Source: Bradyrhizobium sp. 139
Lineage (GTDB): Bacteria; Pseudomonadota; Alphaproteobacteria; Rhizobiales; Xanthobacteraceae
Assembly (NCBI RefSeq): GCF_023074175.1
Contig: NZ_JADPKS010000158.1
Location: 34,902 to 98,901 of the forward strand
DNA: 64,000 bases
Direction: 5' to 3'
Positions 23,257 through 36,581 of this stretch are shown here, piece by piece. How positions within the stretch are numbered: position 1 is the stretch's first letter; every line of letters starts with the position of its first letter. Under the pieces are notes generated by a model that had not been told where the DNA came from, did not search any database, and was given only the letters and a program-made list of their open reading frames with translations. The position numbers and the translations under genes are program-made.

Positions 23257-24255
23257 ATGACGCAGCTCATTGTCACGACAGACTCGTCCACCGCCGGCGC
23301 CATCCAGCGCGCCGGCCTGGCCGACCTCGTGATTGCTATCGAGCGCCGGCTGGTTTGGGGGCCGCTGCCGTCCAATGCGGAGCTCGATGCGTTCTTCGCG
23401 CCGCGTGGGAAGCAGCCACATGGCCTTCATTGGCTGGACGATACGCCAGCCTGGCGCCTCGAAAAATCGGGTGTGAAGGATCGTGGATTGATCGAGCTGT
23501 TCGCGGAATGTGACTCTGTCGAATTGTGGACAGGGCCCGAGCCAAATGCGCAACTGATCCTGCTCTGGCTGCTCGACCATTGTCGCAGTGAAGGCGTAGC
23601 GACCTCCGAAGTCGTGATGCGTCACCTGGACATCACCGTGGGCAACATCGATTCGCAGCGACTTGCGATGCTCGCCCCGCCAGCTGGCAGACTGACGCAA
23701 GACCACCTCGACCTGGCCGGTCGTGCGTGGCGGGCCTATCGTACGCCGACGCCGCAGGCATGGCTCGACCTCCTCAAAACGGATTTGTGTCTGCTTCCGC
23801 AGCTTGAGCGATCCGCAGTTGGCCTGCTCGAAGAGCTTCCGAGCGTCACCAGCGGCCTTGGAGCCACGGAAACGCGAATACTGGAGCTGGTCGCGCCAGG
23901 CAAGGTGCGGCCGTTCGAAGTTTTCCCGGGCGATCAGAAGCCCAACGAACGGCGCGTTTTCGAATACTGGGAAGTCGGCGCTCTGCTCGATGGGCTGGCG
24001 CGGTGTCCGTCGCCGGCCGTGTCAGGACTCGATGAGGGGCCGTTCTCGCTGGATATGCATCACGATCCCGACCGGCACGCACGATACAAGCAATCCCGCG
24101 TGTCGCTCACGGATTTCGGGAAGGCGGTGTTGACGGGATCAGAGGATTTCTGCCGCCAGAACCCGATCAGTCGCTGGTGGGGCGGCACCCACCTAACCAG
24201 CGACCGGCTCTGGCGGTGGGATCGTGACAGCCGGGCATTGGTTGTCCCTGTCTGA
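23257..24255 (+). CDS. DUF1835-like protein, tandem copy 2
   Basis: 332 residues from the ATG at 23257 (MTQLIVTTDSSTAGAIQRAG). The same architecture as its neighbours: VWGPLPSNAELDAFF, VELWTGPEPNAQLILLWLLDHC, then LDLAGRAWRAYRTPTPQAWLDLL, LPSVTSGLGATETRILELVA and NPISRWWGGTHLTSDRLWRWD. It starts eleven bases after copy 1, so the pair is co-transcribed. No membrane segments or catalytic signature are recognised. The most constant part of the three proteins is the C-terminal NPIxRWWGGTxLTxxRLWRW block, probably a structural or binding element. Confidence 0.75.
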   Translation: MTQLIVTTDSSTAGAIQRAGLADLVIAIERRLVWGPLPSNAELDAFFAPRGKQPHGLHWLDDTPAWRLEKSGVKDRGLIELFAECDSVELWTGPEPNAQLILLWLLDHCRSEGVATSEVVMRHLDITVGNIDSQRLAMLAPPAGRLTQDHLDLAGRAWRAYRTPTPQAWLDLLKTDLCLLPQLERSAVGLLEELPSVTSGLGATETRILELVAPGKVRPFEVFPGDQKPNERRVFEYWEVGALLDGLARCPSPAVSGLDEGPFSLDMHHDPDRHARYKQSRVSLTDFGKAVLTGSEDFCRQNPISRWWGGTHLTSDRLWRWDRDSRALVVPV

Positions 24256-24309
24256 TGCATGTGTGCTGCTCGAGGTGTCTTGGTGTCGCTTGTTAATTGC
24301 GAGGCGACC

Positions 24310-25283
24310 GTGTCACATTTGATTCTGACCACGAACCATCTTGCTGCTGCAACGCTTCGGCAAGCCAGATTGGCGAATATCGCGCTCGGCTTCTGCATGC
24401 GCTTCGTGTTCGGCCAATTGCCCTCCGCAGCGCAGCTTTTGATGGGGCTGGAGCGGCGGTCGACAAAGCACTGCAATCCAGGCGATCACTGGCTCGACGA
24501 GGTTTGTCGAGACTGGCTGGAAGGTTTCGGCACGCGCGATATCGGTTTCTTCGAACTGTGTACGAAGTTCGACTCGATCGAAGTGTGGGTCGATCCCCAA
24601 CCGAATGATCAGCTTGTGCTCGTCTGGCTGCTCGACCTGCTCGCCCTTACAAGGAGATCACGACGAAGCTGAGCCTGGTGCACACGGATGACCGTGTTGC
24701 GAACTATGCTCCGGAGTCTGTCGCAAAATGGAAGCTGCCGGCCTTCAAAGTGGCCGACGCCCATTTGGCCGCTGCGAGCCGCGCCTGGCGAGCCTATCGG
24801 GCTGAAACGCCAGAACCCTGTTTCGATCTGCTGATGACGGATCTGATGGTCCTGCCGAGACTTCGAACGGCGCTCATTGCGATGCTTGAAGAGCTTCCGG
24901 ACAGCTTGACGGGACTTGGGACGAGCGAAATGGATCTGCTGGATTTTGTGAACGACGGGCACACCGACCCGAGGCGTGTCGAAGAAGCGAGATGGCTTCG
25001 CAATACGCTCGAAGAACACGAAGCGCGCGAAGCCTTGATCGAACTGGCGGAACATTCGGCGCCGCCAGTCTTGTTGGGCGATCCGTCGTTCGACAACGAG
25101 GACCGCTACTTCGGCAGGAGCGAGTGGAAGGTCACGCTGACTGTACTCGGGCGTTCCCTTCTCGCTCGCGAAGACGATGTGTGGCGTCACAACCCGATCC
25201 ACCGCTGGTGGGGCGGTACTGAACTGACCAACGAGCGGCTCTGGCGGTGGGACCGCGAGACGCGCTCGCTGGTCAATCCCTGA
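24310..25283 (+). pseudogene. DUF1835-like protein, tandem copy 3, frameshifted
   Basis: The first part (GTG at 24310, VSHLILTTNHLAAATLRQA) runs to a stop at 24670-24672. The second part continues in another frame from about 24645 to 25283 and carries the AWRAYRAETPEPCFDLL, LPDSLTGLGTSEMDLLDFV and NPIHRWWGGTELTNERLWRWD blocks. Joining the two frames at GCCCTTAC (24643-24650) restores a full-length homologue; one missing C in a C-run explains it. It is therefore a pseudogene, a sequencing error or a programmed shift. The downstream half could be translated alone from a GTG at 24678 (201 residues). Confidence 0.75.
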
Positions 25284-25306
25284 CATGCATCCAGAGTGCA
25301 GGGTCC

Positions 25307-25395
25307 GTAGGGTGGGCAAAGGCGCACGAGCGCCGTGCCCACCAAATCTCGATTCAGACAAAGGTGGTGGGCACGCGTCGCTTTGCCCACCCTAC
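25307..25395. repeat. GTAGGGTGGGC palindromic repeat, copy 1
   Basis: The ends GTAGGGTGGGCAAAG and CTTTGCCCACCCTAC are inverted, with an internal GTGCCCACCA/TGGTGGGCAC pair. Sister copies are at 36497-36581 and 40808-40899. It lies between the third DUF1835-like gene and the convergent gcvP. Confidence 0.8.
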
Positions 25396-25412
25396 GAAAC
25401 CTCCGTCGCGTC

Positions 25413-28295
<2,883 letters not shown>

Positions 28296-28317
28296 GGGTC
28301 CTCGCTAGATTCCGTTG

Positions 28318-28417
28318 TCATGCCCCGCGAAGGCGGGGCATCCAGTAAATGCAGGCGTTCGTGACTGAGCCGATGGGCCGCGGCGTACTGGATCGCCCGC
28401 CTTCGCGGGCGATGACA
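28318..28417. repeat. Palindromic repeat between gcvP and gcvH
   Basis: The left module is TCATGCCCCGCGAAGGCGGG..CATCCAGTA; the right module is its rough inverse, TACTGGAT..GCCCGCCTTCGCGGGC..GATGACA. Each half can form its own hairpin. A half copy is at 8088-8107. Inside the gcv operon it could partly terminate or stabilise the mRNA between the two coding regions. Confidence 0.75.
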
Positions 28418-28449
28418 GTGAGTGTGGGGCGGCTGCTCGGGTCATATCC

Positions 28450-28818
28450 TCACGCCGTGTGCGCCTTGTAGGCGGCTTCGTCCATGAGGCCGCCGAGCTC
28501 GCTCTTGTCGGCAATTTTGATCTTGAAGAACCAGGCTGCGCCTTGCGCATCCGAGTTCACCAGCGCGGGCTCGGCGGCGAGCGCGGCGTTGGTCTCGGTC
28601 ACCTCGCCCGTAACAGGCGCGTAGACATCGGAGGCGGCCTTCACCGATTCCACGACGGCGGCGGCTTCGGTCTTCTTCAGGGTGCGGCCGACCTTGGGCA
28701 GTTCGACGAACACGACATCGCCGAGCTGGGACTGCGCGTAATCGGTGATCCCTACGGTGGCGACATCGCCGTCGATGGCGAGCCATTCATGGTCGGAGGT
28801 GTACAGCGTCGTGGTCAT
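28450..28818 (-). CDS. gcvH: Glycine cleavage system H protein
   Basis: 122 residues. The lipoyl-lysine is K60 in VVESVKAASDVYAPVTGEV, and the N-terminus LYTSDHEWLAIDGDVATVGITDYAQSQLGDVVFVELP is fully typical. It shuttles the methylamine group from GcvP to GcvT. It starts ten bases after gcvT. Confidence 0.98.
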   Translation of the reverse strand: MTTTLYTSDHEWLAIDGDVATVGITDYAQSQLGDVVFVELPKVGRTLKKTEAAAVVESVKAASDVYAPVTGEVTETNAALAAEPALVNSDAQGAAWFFKIKIADKSELGGLMDEAAYKAHTA

Positions 28819-28828
28819 TTTCTTGTCC

Positions 28829-29977
28829 TCAGCGTTTGTAAGTGTTTTTCACGAATGGCATGGCGGCGACCTGGACGGCCAAGCGCTGGCCGCGCACTTG
28901 GGCGAAGAGTTTTATGCCGAGCGCGCTCTGGCTCGTGGGCACGTAGCCCATCGCGACCGGCGCATTCAGGCTCGGGCCGAAGCCGCCCGATGTGACCTTT
29001 CCGACCGGCTCGACCGAAGTCGCATCCGCAAACAGCAGCGCGCCCTCGCGCACCGGCGCACGGCCCTCGGTGCGCAGGCCGACGCGGCGGCGGGACGCGC
29101 CCTGGTCGAAATGAGCGAGGATCTTTTCGGCGCCGGGAAAACCGCCGGCGCGGGTGCCGCCGGTGCGGCGGCTCTTCTGCACCGACCATTCCAGCGAGGC
29201 CTCGACCGGCGTGGTCGCGGTGTCGATGTCGTGGCCGTAGAGGCAGAGCCCGGCTTCCAGCCGCAGGCTGTCGCGGGCGCCAAGCCCGATCGGCCGCACG
29301 TCGGGATCTTCCAAAAGTATCTTGGCGAGGCGCTCGGCGTCGCCAGCAGAAACCGAGATCTCGAACCCGTCCTCGCCGGTGTAGCCCGAGCGCGAGACGA
29401 AGCACGCGATGCCGGCAACCTTGTGCGGGCCGGCGTCCATGAACTTCATGGCCGGCGCCTCCGCACACAATTTCGCCAGCACGGCTTCCGCCTTCGGGCC
29501 CTGCAGCGCGATCAGCGCACGCTCCGTCAGCGAATCGATGATGCAGTCATCCGAGAGGTGTGCGCGCAGATGCGCTTCGTCCGCTTCCTTGCAGGCGGCG
29601 TTGACGACCAGGAACAGATGATCGCCGAAATTGGCGACCATGAGATCGTCGAGGATCCCGCCATCCGCACCGGTGAATTGGGCGTAGCGCTGCCGGCCCG
29701 GTGCAATCGCTACGATGTCCTGCGGCACCAGCCGCTCCAGCGCGCGGGCGGCGTCCCCGATCCTCCCGGATTTCGGGCGGAGCGCGAGCTGGCCCATGTG
29801 GGAGACGTCGAACAGGCCGGCGGCGCTGCGGGTATGAAGGTGCTCCTTCAGGACTCCGGCCGGATATTGCACGGGCATGTCATAGCCCGCGAACGGCACC
29901 ATCTTGCCGCCGAGGGAGACATGAAGCCCGTGAAGGGGCGTCTTTTTCAGGGAATATTGGTCGTCGCGCGAAAGCAT
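28829..29977 (-). CDS. gcvT: Aminomethyltransferase, T protein of the glycine cleavage system
   Basis: 382 residues from the ATG at 29977. LKKTPLHGLHVSLGGKMVPFAGYDMPVQYPAGVLKEHLHTR opens the protein, followed by LFDVSHMGQL, and SGYTGEDGFEI (folate-binding region, about residue 200) and YGHDIDTATTPVEASLEW further on. It transfers the C1 unit to tetrahydrofolate, releasing ammonia. The earlier ATG at 30007 would reach towards the riboswitch leader. It is first in the gcvTHP operon. Confidence 0.96.
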   Translation of the reverse strand: MLSRDDQYSLKKTPLHGLHVSLGGKMVPFAGYDMPVQYPAGVLKEHLHTRSAAGLFDVSHMGQLALRPKSGRIGDAARALERLVPQDIVAIAPGRQRYAQFTGADGGILDDLMVANFGDHLFLVVNAACKEADEAHLRAHLSDDCIIDSLTERALIALQGPKAEAVLAKLCAEAPAMKFMDAGPHKVAGIACFVSRSGYTGEDGFEISVSAGDAERLAKILLEDPDVRPIGLGARDSLRLEAGLCLYGHDIDTATTPVEASLEWSVQKSRRTGGTRAGGFPGAEKILAHFDQGASRRRVGLRTEGRAPVREGALLFADATSVEPVGKVTSGGFGPSLNAPVAMGYVPTSQSALGIKLFAQVRGQRLAVQVAAMPFVKNTYKR

Positions 29978-30030
29978 CACAGGGCCCTCGGCGGTTCCCG
30001 GGGACAATTCCCCACGGACACCACCAGAAG

Positions 30031-30208
30031 CCCCATCTGTCGCTGTGCCTGAGAGTATTATCCCGTCGGCGGACGCTGTCCGGGCCTAAGCCCGTCGGCG
30101 CCTCTTTCCAGATGCTGTCAAAGCCACGCGGTCCTTTTGCCTGAGAGTTTCCGGGGCGGTTGCTCCTTCGGCGCCGGCTGCCTAAAGCCGGTCTCTCCCG
30201 ACGTGGCC
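30031..30208 (-). promoter_or_regulatory. Tandem glycine riboswitch upstream of gcvT
   Basis: Read on the minus strand, aptamer 1 (about 30208-30125) has GGGAGAGACC, GCCGAAGGAGCAACC, then CCGGAAACTCTCAGGCAAAAGGACCGCGTGG. Aptamer 2 (about 30115-30031) has GGAAAGAGGCGCCGACGGG, GCCGACGGGATAATACTCTCAGGCACAGCGACAGATGGGG split by a variable stem. ACTCTCAGGC occurs in both. This is the standard two-aptamer glycine sensor that turns on gcv expression when glycine is plentiful. The aptamers are separated by a short linker, and gcvT starts about 54 bases downstream. Confidence 0.95.
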
Positions 30209-30433
30209 GTACGATACAGATAGGTACAGACCACAGCCCGGCCAAGCCTGTCAACGCGGCGGCTTCGCCTTTCAACCGTGATTGCGCGCCTGCGGCAACC
30301 CTCTGATCTGCCTGCACAGTTTCTGGACAGCGAAGCTGGCCTTGTCTAAAAGCGCTTTGGCCCGCAGATATCAGCCCAAACTTGCGCTTTGGATGGCTGG
30401 GAAGCGGGTCCAAGCACACCCGATTGGATGAAC

Positions 30434-33112
<2,679 letters not shown>

Positions 33113-33132
33113 AGCGCAGTGCGCCTCGTTCG

Positions 33133-33627
33133 TCAGCTCTTGCGCAGGAAAACGTAGTCGGCCGAGTAGGGCGCACTTTTGAACTCGCCGGCCTTGTCGC
33201 AGGTGCCGTCGAGCTTGCCGCCATGGGTGTTGATGCGCTGGACGGTAGTGACGGGCGTCAGGACGCCGCTGCCGCGATGTGCGGCGACCTCCAGCTTCAG
33301 CCAGGGGATATCGGCGGCGGTCGTGCCGGACGCATTGCCGATGGCCTTGCCGGCGACGGCACTGCCATCGGTGTGCTCCCAGTTCGGCCCGGCATAGTGC
33401 CGGCCGATCGTCTTGCCGTCGGCGAGCAGCGTGGCGATTGGCTCGCGGAATGTCCAGGCGAGCTTGCCGTCGGTGCCGGCCTTGCATTCATAAACCTGCG
33501 CACCCTCGGCGTGGACGCTGAGCACGATGGTCTCGCCGGGCGCGGCAAGGGCTTCCGAGAGCGGCTCTGCGGCCGCAGCCGGTCCAGCGAGCAGCATCAG
33601 GCATGGGACGGCAAGCTTGATCGACAT
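33133..33627 (-). CDS. DUF3455-family exported protein
   Basis: 164 residues: a signal peptide (MSIKLAVPCLMLLAGPAAAA), then HAEGAQVYECKAGTDGKLAWTFREPIATLLADGKTIGRHYAGPNWEHTDGS, ADIPWLKLEVAAHRGSGVLTPVTTVQRINTHGG and PYSADYVFLRK. The WTFREP, HYAGPxWEHxDGS and VTTVQRINTxGG blocks are the DUF3455 hallmarks. GGAG supports the ATG at 33627. Function unknown, periplasmic. It is downstream of the icd terminator, so independently transcribed. Confidence 0.85.
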   Translation of the reverse strand: MSIKLAVPCLMLLAGPAAAAEPLSEALAAPGETIVLSVHAEGAQVYECKAGTDGKLAWTFREPIATLLADGKTIGRHYAGPNWEHTDGSAVAGKAIGNASGTTAADIPWLKLEVAAHRGSGVLTPVTTVQRINTHGGKLDGTCDKAGEFKSAPYSADYVFLRKS

Positions 33628-33651
33628 GGTCGCATCTCCGTGCGGGGGGTC

Positions 33652-33690
33652 TCAAAAAAGAAACGGGCCGCGCTCAAAGGCGCGGCCCGT
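33652..33690 (-). terminator. icd terminator
   Basis: On the minus strand ACGGGCCGCGC, CTTTGA, GCGCGGCCCGT: eleven perfect pairs followed by TTTCTTTTTTG. It lies about 40 bases beyond the icd stop codon. Confidence 0.9.
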
Positions 33691-33731
33691 GATGATGTTT
33701 GGCCCAGTCGGGCGAAATTGCGGTTGGCAGC

Positions 33732-34946
33732 TTACGCCGTCAGCGCCTTCCCGAGGTTCTCGGCGACCTTGTCGAGGAAGCCGGTGGTCGACAGCCAGCG
33801 CTGGTCGGCGCCGACCAGCAGGGCGAGGTCCTTGGTCATGTAGCCTTCCTCGACGGTGTCGACGCAGACCTTCTCGAGCGTGTTCGCGAACTTGGCGAGC
33901 TCGGCATTGTTGTCGAGCTTGGCGCGGTGCGACAGGCCTCTCGTCCAGGCGAAGATCGACGCGATCGAGTTGGTCGAGGTCTCCTTGCCCTTCTGGTGCT
34001 CGCGGTAGTGGCGGGTCACGGTGCCGTGGGCGGCTTCGGCTTCCACCGTCTTGCCGTCGGGGGTCAGCAGCACCGAGGTCATCAGGCCGAGCGAGCCGTA
34101 ACCCTGCGCGACGGTGTCGGACTGCACGTCGCCGTCGTAGTTCTTGCAGGCCCAGACATAGCCGCCGGACCATTTCAGCGCCGAGGCCACCATGTCGTCG
34201 ATCAGACGGTGCTCGTAGGTCAGGCCCTTGGCCTCGAATTCTGTCTTGAACTCGCGGTCGTAGATGTCCTGGAAGATGTCCTTGAAGCGGCCGTCATAGA
34301 CCTTCATGATCGTGTTCTTGGTCGAGAGATAGACCGGGTAGTTGCGCAGCAGGCCGTAGTTCAGCGAGGCGCGGGCGAAGTCGATGATGGAATCGTCGAG
34401 ATTGTACATCTGCATCGCGACGCCGGCGCCCGGGGTCTTGAACACTTCCCTCTCGATCACGGTGCCGTCCTCGCCGACGAACTTCATCGTCAGCGTGCCC
34501 TTGCCGGGGAACTTGATGTCGGTGGCGCGGTACTGGTCGCCATAGGCGTGGCGGCCGATGATGATCGGCTTGGTCCAGCCGGGAACCAGGCGCGGCACGT
34601 TCTTGCAGATGATCGGCTCGCGGAAGATGCAGCCGCCGAGGATGTTGCGGATGGTGCCGTTCGGCGACTTCCACATCTGCTTGAGGCCAAACTCCTTCAC
34701 CCGGGCCTCGTCCGGGGTGATGGTGGCGCACTTGACGCCCACGCCGACCTTCTTGATGGCTTCGGCGGCATCGATCGTGACCTGATCGTTGGTTTCGTCG
34801 CGGTACTCCATCCCCAGGTCGAAATAGAGCAGCTCGACGTCAAGGAACGGGTTGATCAGCTTGTCCTTGATGTACTGCCAGATGATCCGGGTCATCTCGT
34901 CGCCATCGAGTTCGACGACGGGGTTGGACACCTTGATTTTTGCCAT
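33732..34946 (-). CDS. icd: Isocitrate dehydrogenase (NADP-dependent, eukaryotic-type)
   Basis: 404 residues, the homodimeric IDH form found in alphaproteobacteria and eukaryotes rather than the E. coli type. MAKIKVSNPVVELDGDEMTRIIWQYIKDKLI, then CATITPDEARVKEFGLKQMWKSPNGTIRN (substrate-binding Ser in SPNGTIRN), KYDGDVQSDTVAQGYGSLGLMTSVLL-like metal-binding Asp residues and AAHGTVTRHYREHQKG (NADP site). It converts isocitrate to 2-oxoglutarate in the TCA cycle. The ATG at 34946 is the family start. It is monocistronic with its own terminator. Confidence 0.97.
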   Translation of the reverse strand: MAKIKVSNPVVELDGDEMTRIIWQYIKDKLINPFLDVELLYFDLGMEYRDETNDQVTIDAAEAIKKVGVGVKCATITPDEARVKEFGLKQMWKSPNGTIRNILGGCIFREPIICKNVPRLVPGWTKPIIIGRHAYGDQYRATDIKFPGKGTLTMKFVGEDGTVIEREVFKTPGAGVAMQMYNLDDSIIDFARASLNYGLLRNYPVYLSTKNTIMKVYDGRFKDIFQDIYDREFKTEFEAKGLTYEHRLIDDMVASALKWSGGYVWACKNYDGDVQSDTVAQGYGSLGLMTSVLLTPDGKTVEAEAAHGTVTRHYREHQKGKETSTNSIASIFAWTRGLSHRAKLDNNAELAKFANTLEKVCVDTVEEGYMTKDLALLVGADQRWLSTTGFLDKVAENLGKALTA

Positions 34947-35283
34947 GATCGGGGAAGCCTCTTGGGAACGGCGCTTTTGGCGCGCCACGGGAATATCCGC
35001 CGCCTCTTAGCACCTGACTGCAGCGGGCGAAAGCCAAGGGATTATGCACTTTTAGCTCATCCAGCTTCCGCAGATGGGGGGCCGCGGCCCACCCCCTCGG
35101 CCGGGTCCGCGTCAAGTTTCCGGCGAGATTCAAAAGTCGATTCCAACCCGTTATTTCCCTTGAGAATTTTGTCAGGACAGGCAAACGACAGGCGAGCGGG
35201 CAAAGCGGCCGGGCAGCCGGCTTGAATCAACTCCTGAGGCGGCCTCTCCAAGGCCTTGTGAACCAGCGTGAAAGCGAAACGAG
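34947..35283. other. Intergenic region between icd and the trmJ-like gene
   Basis: About 337 bases between divergent genes. It contains a GGGCCGCGGCCC palindrome near 35077, and a T-rich segment around 35150-35170 (TTATTTCCCTTGAGAATTTTG) that could hold the plus-strand promoter. No ORF with supporting features was seen. Confidence 0.4.
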
Positions 35284-36492
35284 ATGTCGGGGACTGACAA
35301 GAGCAAGGCGGGCCTTTCCCTCGACGGCCCCATCGTGATCCTGGTCGAGCCGCAGCTCGGCGAGAATATCGGCATGGCCGCGCGCGCCATGGGCAACTTC
35401 GCGCTGAGCCGATTGCGCATCGTCAACCCCCGCGACGGCTGGCCCAACATCGCGGCACAGCGGGCTGCGGCCGGCGCCGACTACATTCTGGAAAAGGTCG
35501 AATTGTTCGACACGGTCGGCGCGGCCGTCGCCGACCTCGACCTGCTGTTCGCCACCACCGCGCGCCCCCACGACCAGGCCAAGCCGGTGGTGGGGCCGGA
35601 AGCCGCAGCAAGCGAGATATCCGGGCACCTCGCCACAGGAGGCAAGGCCGGCATCCTGTTCGGCCGGGAACGATGGGGCCTGACCAACGAGGAGGTCGGG
35701 CTCTCCAACCGCATCATCACCTTCCCAGTCAATCCGGGCTTTGCCTCGCTTAACCTTGCCCAGGCCGTGCTGCTGGTCGGCTATGAATGGTTCAAGCGTG
35801 CGACGTCCGGCGAGCTGCCGCATGCCATGCCGGAACGCTCCGAGCGCGCCTCGCAGCACCAGATGCAGGCCTTCTTCGACAATCTCATCCGGGAGCTCGA
35901 CCGGGTCGAATTTTTGCGCCCGGCCGAGAAGCGCGACACCATGCTGGTCAACCTGCGCAACATTTTCAGCCGGATGGAGCCGACCAAGCAGGACATGCAC
36001 ACCCTGCACGGCGTGGTGATGGCGATCGCGGAAGGGCGCAAGGGCCCGGCCAAGGGCGGCGTGCTCGACGGCGAGCAGGCGACGCGCCTGCGCGCGCTGC
36101 TGGCCGAGCACGGCCAGGGCGGCGGGGTGCCTGACAGCGGCAGCACGGTGCGCGGTCTCGCCCGCCTGCTCCGCCGCAACCCGACGGATGCCGAGCGCCT
36201 GCTGTGGCAGGCGCTGACCCGCGACCGCCGCTTCGCAGGTCAGTTCAAGCGTCAGACCCCTGTGGGGCGGCACATCCCGGATTTTGTCTCGTTCGCGCAC
36301 AGGATCGCGATCGAGCTGGTCAACGCGGGCGAGGGCGAGACCATCGCCGCCGACCGCGCGTCGCGGCGGGCGTGGCTGGAGGCGCGGGACTATCGCGTGA
36401 TCGAGATGCGGGCGGCAGATGTTGAGCGCGATCTGGAAGCGGAGTTGGAGAGGTTGCAGGGGATGATCGCGGAAGGACCGGACGCTTCGTAG
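35284..36492 (+). CDS. TrmJ-like RNA methyltransferase fused to a DUF559 endonuclease-like domain
   Basis: 402 residues. Residues 1-260 form a SPOUT (TrmH/TrmJ) methyltransferase: IVILVEPQLGENIGMAARAMGNFALSRLRIVNPRDGWPN, GILFGRERWGLTNEEVGLSNRIITFPVNPGFASLNLAQAVLL (knot and cofactor loop). Residues 285-395 match DUF559, a Vsr/restriction-endonuclease-like fold: LRRNPTDAERLLWQALTRDRRFAGQFKRQTPVGRHIPDFVSF, then RRAWLEARDYRVIEMRAADV. The DUF559 active-site strand, normally like VVEVDGGQH, reads IAIELVNAGEGE, so the usual Asp is missing and nuclease activity is doubtful. The methyltransferase part probably 2'-O-methylates tRNA position 32. No operon partner is visible. Confidence 0.85.
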   Translation: MSGTDKSKAGLSLDGPIVILVEPQLGENIGMAARAMGNFALSRLRIVNPRDGWPNIAAQRAAAGADYILEKVELFDTVGAAVADLDLLFATTARPHDQAKPVVGPEAAASEISGHLATGGKAGILFGRERWGLTNEEVGLSNRIITFPVNPGFASLNLAQAVLLVGYEWFKRATSGELPHAMPERSERASQHQMQAFFDNLIRELDRVEFLRPAEKRDTMLVNLRNIFSRMEPTKQDMHTLHGVVMAIAEGRKGPAKGGVLDGEQATRLRALLAEHGQGGGVPDSGSTVRGLARLLRRNPTDAERLLWQALTRDRRFAGQFKRQTPVGRHIPDFVSFAHRIAIELVNAGEGETIAADRASRRAWLEARDYRVIEMRAADVERDLEAELERLQGMIAEGPDAS

Positions 36493-36496
36493 TTTT

Positions 36497-36581
36497 GTAG
36501 GGTGGGTTAGCGTTAGCGTAACCCACCTCTTCTCGCGCGACGACCAAAGTGGTGGATTACGCTAACGCTAATCCACCCTAC
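36497..36581. repeat. GTAGGGTGGG palindromic repeat, copy 2
   Basis: GTAGGGTGGGTTAGCGTTAG at the left and its inverse ending CCCTAC at the right, with GTAACCCACC and GGTGGATTAC inside. Its right end supplies the TAG stop codon of the gene on the minus strand (36578-36580). The left end begins five bases after the stop of the methyltransferase gene. Confidence 0.85.

Noticed and set aside
24259..24310. Earlier start of the third DUF1835-like gene at 24259
   Set aside because: The extra 17 residues do not match copies 1 and 2, whose first strand aligns with the GTG at 24310.
35077..35088. GGGCCGCGGCCC palindrome upstream of the trmJ-like gene as an operator
   Set aside because: All-GC palindromes of this length are expected by chance at this base composition, and nothing else supports a regulatory role.
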